This document shows, one piece after another, positions 23,568-35,158 of a stretch of DNA of 64,000 bases (its first letter is position 1; each line of letters starts with the position of its first letter). This DNA is from Meloidogyne chitwoodi. Its lineage: Eukaryota > Nematoda > Chromadorea > Rhabditida > Meloidogynidae. The notes below the pieces were generated by a model. That model had not been told where the DNA came from, made no database searches, and was given only the letters and a program-made list of their open reading frames with translations. A program made the position numbers and the translations under genes. The DNA lies in contig JACZZP010000011.1 of the NCBI GenBank assembly GCA_015183035.1, forward strand, positions 310,001 to 374,000, read 5' to 3'.

Positions 23568-24812
23568 ATGGAAAACGGATCTTTTTTGTGTTTTGAAACT
23601 ATTGATGATGTAAATTATTCGAATTTTACAACTGGAGAACCATGTATATTAGGAATAGATGAAGCAGGAAGAGGACCAGTTATTTTTTCTTTATTAATAT
23701 TTTTGTTTTAAATTTTAGGTTTTAGGACCTCTAGTCTATGGATGTGCAATAGCACTAATTGACAAGAAGGATGAACTTGAATCGTTGGGTATTTTTATTT
23801 AAAAAATATAATAATATCTGCAAAACTGCTTAATATTTAGGTGTCAAAGATTCGAAGAAGCTTAGTACATTACAACGCGAAAAAGTTTTAAACAAAATGC
23901 AAGAAGCTGAGGTATCTATTAAATATTTATTTTTTTCTTTACTTAGCGTAGGGCGTGGAAGGCAATTTTTTAAAGACAAAAAACAAATTCTTTTACTCTT
24001 CAGTTTATCACCTACTCATTATGTGTCGTTCATCCTCGAATAATTAGTGCTCATATGCAACACCAGGATCGCTTAACACTAAATGAAATTTCCCATAATT
24101 GTACCATTAATTTATTGCAAAATGTGATTAAAAGAGGTATTTGCATTCAAGAGGTTATTTTTGTTATTTTTTATTTTAATTTTATATTTTAAAGGTTTTT
24201 GTTGATTTGGTTGGATCTAAAGAGGAAAAATACCAAAGTTTTTTACAATCTCACTTTCCTTCACTGAAAATCACTGTTTCAAAAAAGGCGGATTCGATTT
24301 TTCCAATTGTTGGTGCTGCTTCAATTGCCGCAAAAGTAACGCGTGACAAACTGGTCTCCAACTGGAATTTTCACGAGTCTGGTTTTTCAAAAGAGGAAAT
24401 TGGTTCAGGCTATCCTTCTGGTATTTTTTTTTCTTTTTTAAATTCTATTTGCTTTATTTATTTTAGATCCAAAAACAAAAAAATTCATTTCAAAAAATAT
24501 TGACCCAATTTTTGGATTTACTTCACTTGTCCGCTTCAGTTGGCGACCTATAAAAAAGTTGCTTGAGAATAGAACAGTGAAGTGCCAATGGTTTATATTT
24601 AAAATATCTTTTATTAGAACTAGTGATTTAATTTTAGGAATAATATTGATGAAGCTAATGACTGTCCAAGACAACGTACACTCTCAGAGATTTGGTCGAA
24701 TATAAAAAAAACAGGGAAAAAGAGTAAAAATGAGCAGAACTTGGAAAATACAAAGATGACAAGACATAATTTTTTTACTCAAAGACATATTGTCAATATG
24801 GAACATTTGTAG
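23568..24812 (+). CDS. rnh-2: Ribonuclease H2 subunit A
   Basis: Catalytic subunit of RNase H2, which removes ribonucleotides and RNA from RNA-DNA hybrids in the nucleus. Exons: 23568-23678, 23719-23788, 23841-23911, 24004-24153, 24195-24420, 24467-24590 and 24638-24812. Catalytic motifs are present: [17 protein letters not shown] (DEAGRG), then [15 protein letters not shown] (the third Asp) and [18 protein letters not shown]. The C-terminal part contains [14 protein letters not shown] and a region rich in Lys and Asn. Length is about 300 residues, normal for the subunit. No defect seen. The symbol is the C. elegans name for the orthologue. Confidence 0.92.
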
Positions 24813-24894
24813 TAACATAAGTATAACCCAACTTTCATTATTATTTTGAAATTTTTGATTCTTTGATTATTTTTAAAGTACTTTTCGTCGCTTA

Positions 24895-25013
24895 AAAGTC
24901 CGCAATTTTTGTCCGAAAAATCAACTTTTTATTTTCTCAAAAGGATGATTTTTTAAAAATATTTAAGAACACAGCCTATTTATGCGGATAAAACTTGCGG
25001 ACTTTTGTGCACA
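24895..25013. mobile_element. GTCCGCAA MITE, diverged copy
   Basis: Inverted ends AAAAGTCCGCAATTTTTGTC and the complementary ATAAAACTTGCGGACTTTT enclose about 120 bp between two convergent genes. Same family as 43214-43390 and 46721-46902. Confidence 0.6.
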
Positions 25014-25117
25014 TAACCGAAAACTTTTAATTTATTTTTTAATTAATTTTAATAAACACAATATTTTACATATAATTAAAATTCTTTATATTAATTTTCA
25101 ATAATTATCTAAAAGGT

Positions 25118-28100
25118 TTATGTTGTATGTACAAGTATCATACCATTGCGTTCACAAGCTTCGCAAACATCGTCATCATTGGCTCCACCACTTGATGTCA
25201 CAACAAACTTTGCTCCAAACTTTAAAATTTTTTTTTAATTTTTTGATGTATAAAAACTACAAGGTTATTTTATAATTTAATTTTTATTATTTTTTTTAAA
25301 GTTTCTACTTGTTTAGCCAAGTCGATGCATTCTCTTCCAGGGAAATGACTCTCTGAGGCGATACAAACACCTTTAAGATGATCTAGCCATTCTTTTCTTT
25401 CCTTCTAAAAATAAAAATTTATTAAAAAAAAAATTTTTTGTAGCTTGAGGTTTTGGTAGACAACCCATTTATTCGCAACAAAATTTTTTCATTTAAAGGT
25501 GTAAAATAGAGATCGGAACGGGAACGGGTCCTGATCCCGTTTCCCGGTCCTTTTTCCCGGCTTTTTTTGAGTCACCGGGATGAAAACGGGATCGGGAATA
25601 CCCGGTTTTCCCGGTTCGGGTCCCGGCCGGTCATTAAATTTTCAATTCCCGGTCATTTTTCCCGGTTTCCCGGTTTTCCCGGTTGGGACCCGGTGATTTT
25701 TGGAACTGGAAAAAAGCGGGAATTCCCGATTTTCCCGGTCCGGGTTCCCTCCCGGTCGTTCCATTCTAAAATTTCCCGTTTCCCGGTCCCGAGTTTTTCA
25801 AAATTCCGATCTCTAGTGTAAAATGTTTTCATTGCGAATAAATGGGGTGTCTACCAAAACCTCGAGTTTAAAAATTAAAAAAATTTCTTTTTTCTTTTTT
25901 ACCTGACTGAGTGCCCTAACAGAAGTATCAAAATAATTATTCCATTGACGTTCATTAGCTTCTGTTATAATATTATTACTAATATTACTTTTAGGCTCTA
26001 AAAGAGACATTGAAGAATCATCAGCACGAATTCCAGCAACTATAGCATCAATAATATTTGCCTTTTCTGCTCTTCTTACATTTGCACGCCAGGGAAGGGA
26101 AAGAATACGTGGATGTTGTCTAAGCCACCTAATTAATTTAAAATTTTTTATTATTTTTAAGAATTTTTTCTCTTTCTCATAGAGGATCCCCCTTGAATTT
26201 TATAATTTTTTAAATTTATTTTTTTAGGTCAAGGTCTTTTAAATGTTATAAAAAGACCACCACGTGGTTTTAGTCTGTTAATATATATTTTTTATTTTAT
26301 TTTTTGGCGATGTTTTACATCATTTCCTCTTTTCTCAAGGACTTTCTTCATAAAATTCCCCTAAAAATTCTTTAATAATTTCCCCCCAAAAATGTCAAAG
26401 CAGTGAAACACTAATAATTTATGCCTTAAGCACTTCTTAAGGCAAGTGGTTGCTATATTTGCAATAATAAATAAAAAAGAAAATATTAAAATTGTTTATT
26501 TGATGACGATTTACAAAAACAATGAAAATGACAGTTTTTTTCTATTTATAAAAATTTTTAACTAATATATTTACGTAATATTTTTAATAAAAAAACTTTG
26601 TTTTTATTAACTACGCTAGCTATATTTAAAATTAAAAAAATAAATTAAAAAATATAGAAGCATTCGCGCCTTCAGGATAAAATTCCTCCTTGCCTATATT
26701 TTCAATTTTCTTTTATTAAATCAGAATTTTTAAAATTAATTTCAGAATTATTTTTTTTTAAATAAAGAGAGAAAATTTAAAAAAATAATTCCCTTCTTGT
26801 GGACTCTTTATATGTAAAATCTCTTTAATTTTTTTAAAAATTAAAGAATTTTTTTTAAATAATACACTATAAAATACCCATAATAATGCTAAAACATCTA
26901 TATAAACGTACAAAATATTAAAATTTTTCCGTAAAATTGCTTGATACTTAAAATATTAAATTTTAAGTATTATTTTCGCGTGCATAAATCAGATAAAATA
27001 GCTCAGTTTTTGATTTCTTAAATTAAAAGAGAATATTATATTTTTAAAAATACTAAAATCAATCAATTTTCGTATAGTTTTTGCCTCTCGAAAAATATTA
27101 AATTAATTAATTAGTCTTATCATTCCACTTTTCTCCCTTTTTTTGATATTTTCATTTTTTAGTACATTTTAATAATAAAATGATAAAAATAATTGTCATT
27201 TATTTAAAAAAGTAATTAAAAAAAAAAGTAAAAAATCCAAAAAACGTGTTATCCAATAATTTTACTTAAAATACCCAAAAATCTAAAAAAATATTTTTAC
27301 CCTCGAATGACGTTTAATTTTAATAAAAATATTAATATTATTCCTATTATCTTCTTAGAAGAGTGCAAAAATAAATATTCAACATTTAAAGACGAAAATA
27401 GCAATACAAAGTTTATTTTTTGTATGAACGACAAAATATCCAAAAGCCTAAATTTGATCAATTGCTGTGTTCGATTGGATCCGCAGCATTGTTAAAAAAT
27501 TCTAAAGACTTTAAAGGAGTAAAAAAATTAAAAACTACAAAAAAATTTTTAATTTTGATTATAAATAAAATTTCAAAAAGATGACTGACTATTGTACATT
27601 AACAACTAAATTTACTAAAAAATTATTTAAAAATTCTGTCATTATTGCTTCAACTTTTCAATTATTCAATGTGTTAATAAGAAGAATGAAAGACTCTATT
27701 AAATTAAAAAATAGTAAAAATAATGAATTTTCCTTGATATTTTTTGCTAGAAAACTAGGCATGTTTTTGATGCTTATAAATGCAATTATACCAACAACTG
27801 CGAATTTGATCTTTCATCAAAGTAAGCTAAAAATTAAAAAATACTTTAAAATATTGTGAGAAGCATTTGATTTAAAAAAATAAAAAATTCTAACAAAAGA
27901 AACAATTTTTGAGTCAAAAATATGAAAAATAATGATTTCTGCCTGCTTGACTTAGTTGACATTTTCGACCATAACTTTAGTTACACAGAACGAAAAATTC
28001 TCAAATTTAGTAATCTGTTAGAAAATACTTTGAAAAATATGTATACAAAATTTATATTTATAACTCAACTTTAAGGATTTTTATAAAAATTAATAGACCA

Positions 28101-31100
28101 AAATTTATTCAGTGGAAATTGGTAGTGATTGTATGAAAGCAATGTGTCTAGCTGACAGTGGCTGTATTCAAAAGGGATGCAGTCGAGATGTTTTTGATCG
28201 TATGGGTTGTGGTTATTTTAGAATGAATATTTGGCAATTTAAACAATGCTATGAGCCAGGCAGGCAAATTGGGGAAGACTCGGGTAGGTTAATACAAAGG
28301 AAAAAACAGAATTTTTGTCGAAAGAAAATTCTGAAAATATCTTCTAGAAATTCTGATTTTCAAAAAAAAATTCTGAAAATATAACTTCTAGAAATTCTGA
28401 TTTTCTGAACGAAATTCAGAAAAAATTTTGATTATGATTTCGTTCTGAAATAAAAATTCTGGTATTCTGAAATGAAAATTCTGGTATTTTTAAAAAAATC
28501 TGAAAATACAAACAAAAATTCTGATATTAAATGATAAAAAAATAAAAAAGACTATAAAATACAAGAGAATTCTAGAAAGTGCCTGGATAAGATGTTCTGA
28601 AGACTATGAATGCGCTTCAAAATGCATTGTTGTTAGTTTTATATTCCCTTTTATAATTTTTATTTTATAATTTTATTTAAGCAAGTAGCAAGCCGTTTCC
28701 GACTAAAATGTTATGGAAAAAATGATTGTGAAACTATTGCAAGGCTTCATGATGGAGGAGCTAATGGGTTTTTTAATTAAAAAATTAATTTTTTTTTAAT
28801 TTTAAGGTGTAGAACAGGCGATACTTTGCCTTATTGGGTAACAGTTAAATCATTCTGTCCTGACTGTTGAAAAAATTATTTTTTACGGCTTGAATGAAAA
28901 CATTTTTATATATCTTTTCTCAGTTACCAAAGAAAAAAGAAGAAGCTCATTTATTTTACAAAAATATTCCTATTTTTCTTTTTAAATGTTGTATTGACTT
29001 TTCCTAACAAATTTTAAAGGCTTTATTGAAAAGAGAAAAATACTTAAGAAATACCCCCATTTTTTAAACCTTTCTGTGGACTTATTTTAGGGCAAAGTTT
29101 ATATGACAACCCTTTCGTTTAAATTAAATAATTAACCTACCAATTTGCTGCTTTTTCCCCAGCAAGTCTTGTACAGTTTAATCTATTCTGTTGTCCAGCA
29201 CCCATTCCAATAACTTGCCCTCTATGTGCAAAACAAACAGCATCGCTTTGTGTGTATTTTACAGCAACACAAGCTACCTAAATTATTAAAATAAATTCTT
29301 AAATTCGGGTATAACAGTGATATATGGGATCATCGCACCGAACTGTCCGGTATCGCACCGAACTGTCCGGTATCGCACCGAACTGTCCGGTATCGCACCG
29401 AACTGTCCGGTAGATGAAAATACTGTGGCTTGACCAATAAAATTTAATAAATCTAACCAATAAATCATCCACAGTCTCAGCAGTTATCTCTCCCCCATCC
29501 CCAACAGCTACATCTGTAAAAGAATCAGTTGAAAGAGAAGCAGCATTCCTTTTTTGCTTTAATTTGAGGCCAAAAACAGTGCGTACCTCATCTTCAGCAG
29601 GAAGATTTTTAGGATCAATCTTTTAAATAAAAATTAGCTATTTATTTTCTCTGTCTTACCCTCAAAATAACATAATTTCCATTTTTCTTTTTTGCTAACA
29701 TTGAGAGTGCTTGATCATCATAATCAGGAGCTATAACACCATCACTTATTTCTCGACTAATTAATCTAGCAGTTATTTCATCGCATTTTTGTGATAACGC
29801 TATAAAATCACCAAAAGAAGACATCCTATCTGCACCTGAAAAAAGGATATTTTTAATAAAAAAAATTTAAAAAATTTATGAAATTGAAAAAAAATTGAAT
29901 AAAAAGGAGAAGAAAAAGAATTTGTAAAAATATTTAATGGAAAAGCAGATTTGTAATGGTTAAATAAAAGAGCTGGAAAATTGGGCAGTAAAACAGAATT
30001 TTTTGAAATTTCAAATAAATTCTCAATTTTCTCAAAGTTTTTGACAACTGTCCTAATTTCCACTTTACTGCCTAAATTTCTGCTACTGCTCAAATTTCCG
30101 TCTTATTTTTGAAAATTACTATGTACCAATCTTATTGAAAAAGGCAAAAGAAGCATAAGCAAACAAACAAAATCAAAACAGATAAAATTTAAAAAATGTC
30201 CTTATAATTAGAATAAACACAATTTTACACTTTTTTACCGATAATTCTCTTCAATATTCGAAAGTTATGTGTTCTGATATGCCAATATTGTTCTAAAGAT
30301 TATTTAGAACAAAAAGAGAAAGTTGAGGGTATTTTTATTGTTAAATTAAAAAAACAGAATTTTGTTAGTATTATAAAGGATTTTTAGTTATCTATTTTTA
30401 AAGAAAATATTTTTATAAACTTTTTACCTCTAGCTCTGGCTAATGCTGATGCAAGTGATGGTCGTCGTGTGTCTATCGCCAAATCAGTAACCTTAAATTA
30501 ATTATTATTTAAGTTACTGCTCAAATTACTGCCTCAATTAAAATTTTAGAATTTCTTTCTTACTGCCCAAATTACTGCTTCAATTAAAATTTTAGAATTT
30601 CTTTCTTACTGCTCAAATTACTGACTTAATTTTAAAATTTTAGAATTTCTTCCTTACTGCCCAAATTTCAACTAATATATTTTCAATTCTTACCATTAAA
30701 GATTGTGCTTCAGAATCATTAAGAGGAACACCTATTGCAGCACCCGCTGGACTAACATGTTTGAAGGATGCTGCTGCAGGTTGTCCTGTTGCCTCAGCCA
30801 ATTCTGACACTAATTGCCAGGCATTTAACCCGTCAAGAATATTTATATAGCCTGGCGACCCGTTTAAAACTTGAATAAAATAAAAAAATAAGAAAGAAAA
30901 ATCACTCTAATAAAAAGGCACACTCTCTAATAAAAAGGCTATTTCACCTTTAATTGGCATATCCATTTGTAGTGAATATAATTCTGCGTCGTTACCGTCT
31001 TCTATCACAGCATTAGAACCACCATTTAAATGATAAGAATCAAAACGGTCATTTTGACGTCTTAAAGAATTATTGGCATTTTGTCCAAGCTGTCGTCGAC

Positions 31101-31179
31101 TCATAAATCTACCACAAAGTCCTTCATCCAAATGTGAATGATGACAACGACGGCCACAGGAAGAGTTTTGATCAAATGC
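25118..31179 (-). CDS. ATIC-like AICAR transformylase, apparently lacking the IMP cyclohydrolase domain
   Basis: The C-terminal half of bifunctional ATIC converts AICAR to FAICAR in de novo purine synthesis. Exons: 30948-31179, 30694-30869, 30428-30491, 29660-29835, 29458-29619, about 29143-29277, 25903-26132, about 25307-25404 and about 25118-25217. Landmarks in order are [39 protein letters not shown] (catalytic Lys-His), [45 protein letters not shown] and [14 protein letters not shown]. What precedes LYSLQ is not the usual cyclohydrolase domain but a Cys/His/Asn-rich sequence ([24 protein letters not shown]). No cyclohydrolase sequence was found upstream as far as about 34 kb. The 3 kb intron before the WLRQHPRIL exon contains a lysozyme gene on the other strand. 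Confidence 0.85.
25444..25866. mobile_element. Outer MITE interrupted by an hAT MITE
   Basis: CTTGAGGTTTTGGTAGACAA.CCCATTTATTCGCA at the left is mirrored at the right by TGCGAATAAATGGGGTGTCT followed by ACCAAAACCTCGAG. The inverted arms of about 35 bp or more belong to one element that has been split by the hAT MITE at 25507-25815. The whole composite lies in an intron of the ATIC-like gene. Confidence 0.8.
25507..25815. mobile_element. hAT-type MITE with CCCGG repeats, 309 bp
   Basis: Perfect 8-bp flanking duplications GTGTAAAA at 25499-25506 and 25816-25823. Termini TAGAGATCGGAA and TTCCGATCTCTA. The interior is G+C-rich, built of CCCGGTT and CCGGGAA blocks, which contrasts sharply with the A+T-rich surroundings. 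The open frame across it is an artefact of the repeat. Confidence 0.9.
26133..27760. other. A+T-rich part of the large ATIC intron
   Basis: Intron sequence with no convincing exon on either strand. The open frame at 27307-27495 has no domain or splice support. Confidence 0.4.
27761..28870 (+). CDS. Invertebrate-type (i-type) lysozyme, secreted
   Basis: Glycosyl hydrolase of the destabilase/i-type lysozyme family, which cleaves bacterial peptidoglycan. Exons: 27761-27821 (hydrophobic start [18 protein letters not shown], a signal peptide), 28113-28283, from 28576 to about 28620, a Cys-rich exon from about 28682, and the last exon ending 28870. The first exon joins in frame (A|TG GAA). Family landmarks: [56 protein letters not shown] and a C-terminal [16 protein letters not shown]. 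The Cys pattern and the G-Y-F and HDGG blocks fit i-type lysozymes. The gene is nested in an intron of the ATIC-like gene on the opposite strand. The third intron contains ATTCTGA repeats. Confidence 0.85.
28300..28530. repeat. ATTCTGA degenerate repeats in a lysozyme intron
   Basis: Repeated AAATTCTGATTTTC and AAAATTCTGAAAATA motifs fill the second intron of the lysozyme gene. Related to the arrays at 10935-11220 and 31540-31795. Confidence 0.65.
29332..29412. repeat. 20-bp tandem repeat, four copies
   Basis: Four exact copies of TCGCACCGAACTGTCCGGTA or nearly so, in an intron of the ATIC-like gene. It is G+C-rich in an A+T-rich intron. The unit contains CCGAACTGTCCGG, a partial palindrome. 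Confidence 0.95.
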
Positions 31180-31539
31180 CTATTTTTAAAATAAATATTT
31201 TGATTAGAGGAAAAATTTTTTGGAAAAAAACGTTACAAAATTTGGAAAATTTTGGCACTAAATTTAAATTTTTTTTGTTAAAAAATTTTATAAATAAAAA
31301 ATAAAAGAATCTTTAGAAAATAAAGTTTAGTGTAAGGAAATGAGATTCAAGAGTTGAGATAGGAAATGAAAAAAAAATTAAGAGAAAAAATAATTGTTGC
31401 ACTTTTGATTAAATATTTGAATTAGAGGAATAAATAAATTATTAAAATATAATATTTAATTTTTTTTAATCATTTTTCTCACCGCTACAATTCGAAGGAA
31501 GAAATTAGAATCAAGTAGACGAGAGTGTGACTTTGACCT

Positions 31540-31795
31540 GCATAATTCTGATTTTTTTATGAATAATTCTGATTATATTTTTACACTTCTGATAAAATTC
31601 TGATATTCTCAGAAAACATTTTTGTGGAAGAATTCTGATTTATACTTTTGGATTATCAGAATTCTGATTTTACAAAATTCTGATTTAAAAAAAATTCTGA
31701 TTTCATAAAATTCTGATATTTATCTAAACAGATTTCTGATTATGTGTAATTATAATTTTAACATATCAGAATTCTGATTTATTTTTCTGATTTTT
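31540..31795. repeat. ATTCTGAT degenerate array
   Basis: About 15 copies of AATTCTGATTT-like units between the Cys/His-rich exon of the ATIC-like gene and the small exon at 31840-32051. Confidence 0.7.
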
Positions 31796-31839
31796 AATAT
31801 AGGTAGCATAAACTCTTTCTCTCTCTCTCTCTCGCTAAC

Positions 31840-32051
31840 CTTCTCCTAGCAGAAAGAAACTTTGCTACAGAAGGAAGTCTTCCTCTAGGACCTCCACTAG
31901 GCGATCCATGCCCATAAATATTATTATTATTATTAAAACTTTTATTTTTTGAAGTATTAACTCCATTTTGTTGTTTTTCTAAATTACTTTTTCTTTCATC
32001 TTCTAATGCTGCAGCAACTCTTAAACGAGCCATTGAAGAAATTCTAGACAT
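31840..32051 (-). CDS. First exon of an unassigned protein (possibly the 5' end of the ATIC-like gene)
   Basis: Starts MSRISSMARLRVAAALEDE and encodes a basic, Asn- and Gly-rich stretch (HGSPSGGPRGRLPSVAKF) ending at a good GTTAGC donor. It lies upstream of the ATIC-like exons on the same strand, but its donor phase does not fit the next visible exon at 31179, so either a small exon is missing or it is another gene. No family recognised. Confidence 0.45.
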
Positions 32052-33370
32052 TTTTATATTACAAAAATTGGGGAAAAGGGCACTTTTGTGTTTTTTTAAC
32101 TGTAGTTTTTGGCGTTTTTTAAGATTTTTGGCATTCTGTTATTTTTTAAAAATTATTTTGTTGTTTATTTTGTTGTTTTAACAATTTTTCTTAAATTATT
32201 TTCTAATGGCATATTTTTATTTATTTGTTTGTTGTAGTTGGGTATAGGGCAAAAAGAATCGCATTTTTTAATTCTTTTTCCTCTTTTTCTACTTCCTCTG
32301 TACGCCTCGCTGAGTTTTTTTTACCTAACATTGAGTAAATTGAAAAAAAGTTTTTAACTCATCTAAAAAAATTCCACAAAATTTATTCTTAGCCCTATTA
32401 ATGAAATATTTTTAATTAAAATATCAAAGAATATTTATTTATTAAAAAAAAAGTCAATCAAATTCAATGAGTTTGACCAATTAAAAGTAAAAAAAAGGAC
32501 AACTTTCTTCTAAATAAAACTTAATTTAAAACTCCGTCCTTCCCTCACATTTTTGCCCTCTGTGTTCTCTCTCAAGTGTGTAGTAGATATAAGCCAATTC
32601 CCAAAGTCCAAATATTTTTTATTTTTCCTTTTCTTCAAAATTCACAGAATTTTTTTTTCTTCTTTTTAAAAGTTTTGCACAGAGGCCACTTTCACTAATT
32701 TACTCAGAAAAAAGCTTTTTTTTACCTCATGTGTTGACTCGCGCCGTTGGTGGAAATTGGTGGTTGATGAAAAAAAAAGGGAAAATTTGATGACTGGAGG
32801 AATTTAAAAAAAGAGATGAGTAAATAGAAAAAAAGAAAAGTTTAAATTGATTGTAATAGATAAATAAAAAAATAAGGCAAAATAAAAGACAGAAAAAATA
32901 AAAGAAAAATAGTTTTTAGACTAAAAATGATCAAAAGTTGTTTGAGAAAGAGATTTTTACAAGTTTAAAAAACCAACTTTTTAGTAAATGAAGAAAAAAT
33001 TAATTTTTTTTTTTGATTTTAATGTTGTTTAAATATTCTTTTTTAAATTATTTGAATAAAAATATCAGGTAGAAAAGATTTAAAAAAATAAAATAAAATT
33101 ACTATTTTTAAGTACTAAAAGTTAAAAAACCAATTTATATTTAAAGAGGTAATCTTTTCTTATAGGCAATTTTAAAAGAAAATGGGTGCTTTTAGAATAA
33201 TTCATGAATAAAAACCAATCTTTTGGGAATAAATTTTTTTTAAAAGATTTTTTATACATACTCTCTTTAGATTTTTTTTTAATTTTATTTTAATTAATTA
33301 AAATTAATTAAAAATGTATAATAAAATTGTTAATTTATTAATATTTTTGTAAAATTGTTTATACTATTTT
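32052..33370. other. Intergenic A+T-rich region
   Basis: No exon chain recognised on either strand. It probably contains the promoter of the minus-strand exon at 32051. Confidence 0.4.
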
Positions 33371-33374
33371 TAAC

Positions 33375-33575
33375 ATTATTGTAAATCTAACATCTGTTTG
33401 TTGTGGCAATTTCGCAAGTTCTTAGTAAATTTTCAATTATTAATTAAATCTGTTATATTAGCTTTGTTTTTTATTAAAATAAAAAAATATATATAATTTA
33501 AAAATATTTTTTAATTAGTTTTATTAAGTTGCTGTCCAAAGGGAAATAAATGTGGTCATGGTGGTAAATGCATGT
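33375..33575 (+). pseudogene. Cysteine-rich peptide remnant
   Basis: Two exon-like pieces join in frame at a GTAAAT donor and a TATTAAG acceptor to give SVCCGNFASSY followed by CCPKGNKCGHGGKC and a stop. The Cys spacing looks like a small secreted disulfide peptide, but no start codon or signal peptide exon was found upstream. It is probably a remnant or a gene with an unseen first exon. Confidence 0.3.
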
Positions 33576-33929
33576 AATAATTAATAAAAAAAATTTTAAA
33601 TTTATTTTCTTAATATGTAAACAGACTGGGCTGCGGCATAGTGGGGTGTACCCAAATAAATTGACACGTAATATAATAATTCTTTAATTCACTAAATATT
33701 AAAATTCATTATTTAATAATTTTAATTTTTAAACATTGATATTTATAAAGCAGAAAAACAACAAATTAATTTTTATTAATTGTTTGAACAGAATTTAAAA
33801 AATATTAAAATTAATCTTTGGATTAATAAATAAACCAATATAAAAGTTAATTTTAATTAAGTAATATTGTAATCCTGAATAATTTATTAAATTTTAAATA
33901 AAATTTAATAAATAATTAAATATTTAATT

Positions 33930-34643
33930 ATGAAATTTCAAATTTTATTTATTTTTATATTTACTTCATTATTATTTATTCAAAAATATGGTTAAATATT
34001 TTTAAATATTATTTTAAAAAATAAAATAACATTTTTTAGATGCACTATTAAAATGCTATTTTGGAGTGAATAATAATTTAAGTAATAAAACATATGATCC
34101 TCCTATGAGTAAATTTTTTTTTTATAAATAAATTTAAATAAAATTATAAAAAAAAATAATTTTTTTTAAATAAAATTATATTTAGATGACACATGTGATT
34201 ATGGGGATACTTGTTACATCATTAAAAATGGTAAATATCAAAAAAATTTATATTTTAAAAATTTAAACGATTTTGTATAATTAAAAATTAATATATAATT
34301 TCTATTTATTTTTTAAGTCAGATTCCCTCTCATTTGAGTCTCAAAATTTATATAGATTGATATAGTAATTATTTTATTAAATTATATATTTAATTTCTTC
34401 TGAATAGTTATATTTTATGAGACTCAAATAGTAGAGGGTGTGGAATAATTACCAGACAGATATAATTTACATAAAAAGTTTTTGACCTAAAAATTATTAT
34501 ATTTAGAAGAGAAAAGAACTGCTGCTCGTGGCTGCACAGCTAATAGTAAATATATTTGCAACCCGTATAAAATTAATAATAATAAATATACCTGCTGTTT
34601 GTGTAATAATAACTATTGTAATTTAAAAGGTTTTAATTGTTAA
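33930..34643 (+). CDS. Secreted three-finger (Ly-6-like) cysteine-rich protein
   Basis: Small secreted protein of about 100 residues. Exons: 33930-33990 (signal peptide MKFQILFIFIFTSLLFIQ), 34040-34108, 34186-34230 and 34507-34643. All joins keep the frame. The mature part opens LKCYFGVNN, then CDYGDTCYII, ARGCTANSKYICNPY and the C-terminal CCLCNNNYCN. The order of cysteines and the closing CC....CN are those of three-finger/Ly-6 proteins; an extra Cys pair (CCLC) is unusual. Nothing in it is a membrane anchor. The role is unknown. Secreted Ly-6-like proteins occur in nematodes as neuronal or host-interaction factors, and only the fold assignment is supported here. Confidence 0.7.
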
Positions 34644-35158
34644 ATTAAAAAAAAGAAGAATGAATTGCTAATTGGGGAAAATAAATAAATAATATCTTTT
34701 ATCTATCTTTTAACTGAAAATTGTATATCTACTTTATTTTATTATTTCTCATAGAATATAAAATTAGTAAAACAGTAAATTTTAAAATTAAAAAATAAAT
34801 TTTTAAAATAAAGTTATAGCTTAAAATAAATTTCCATCAGTTTTATTAATTAATACCTATTAGCTCTACAAATTTTTTAGAAACAAAATTAAATTAACTG
34901 TTGTGTATTAAGTGTCCTACTTAAGTGTGTGTACCAATGTTGCGCCGGGTTACCCGATACCCGAAACCCGGCCTTTTTTTCGACCCGAAACCCGACCCGA
35001 GAAATTTTGGACAACCCGACCCGGAAACCCGACCCGACCTTTTAACATTACCCGATACACGACATTATTTTTTCCCTTCTCTTTCTCTTTACTTCTCTGA
35101 CCCTTTTGCATGGAGGAGAGAGAAAAAAATAAATTAATAAAAGAATTCTTATTTTAAT

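Noticed and set aside
25567..25821. 84-codon frame rich in G, F and P
   Set aside because: Translation of CCCGG repeats in the hAT MITE.
29332..29412. CRISPR array
   Set aside because: Units are contiguous without spacers and the host is a eukaryote.
29800..30093. Minus-strand frame between ATIC exons
   Set aside because: Runs out of a real exon into intron sequence; the conserved ATIC protein skips it.
34912..35137. Overlapping plus-strand frames with PDPRN and PETRP repeats
   Set aside because: Translations of ACCCGA repeats in a transposon end.
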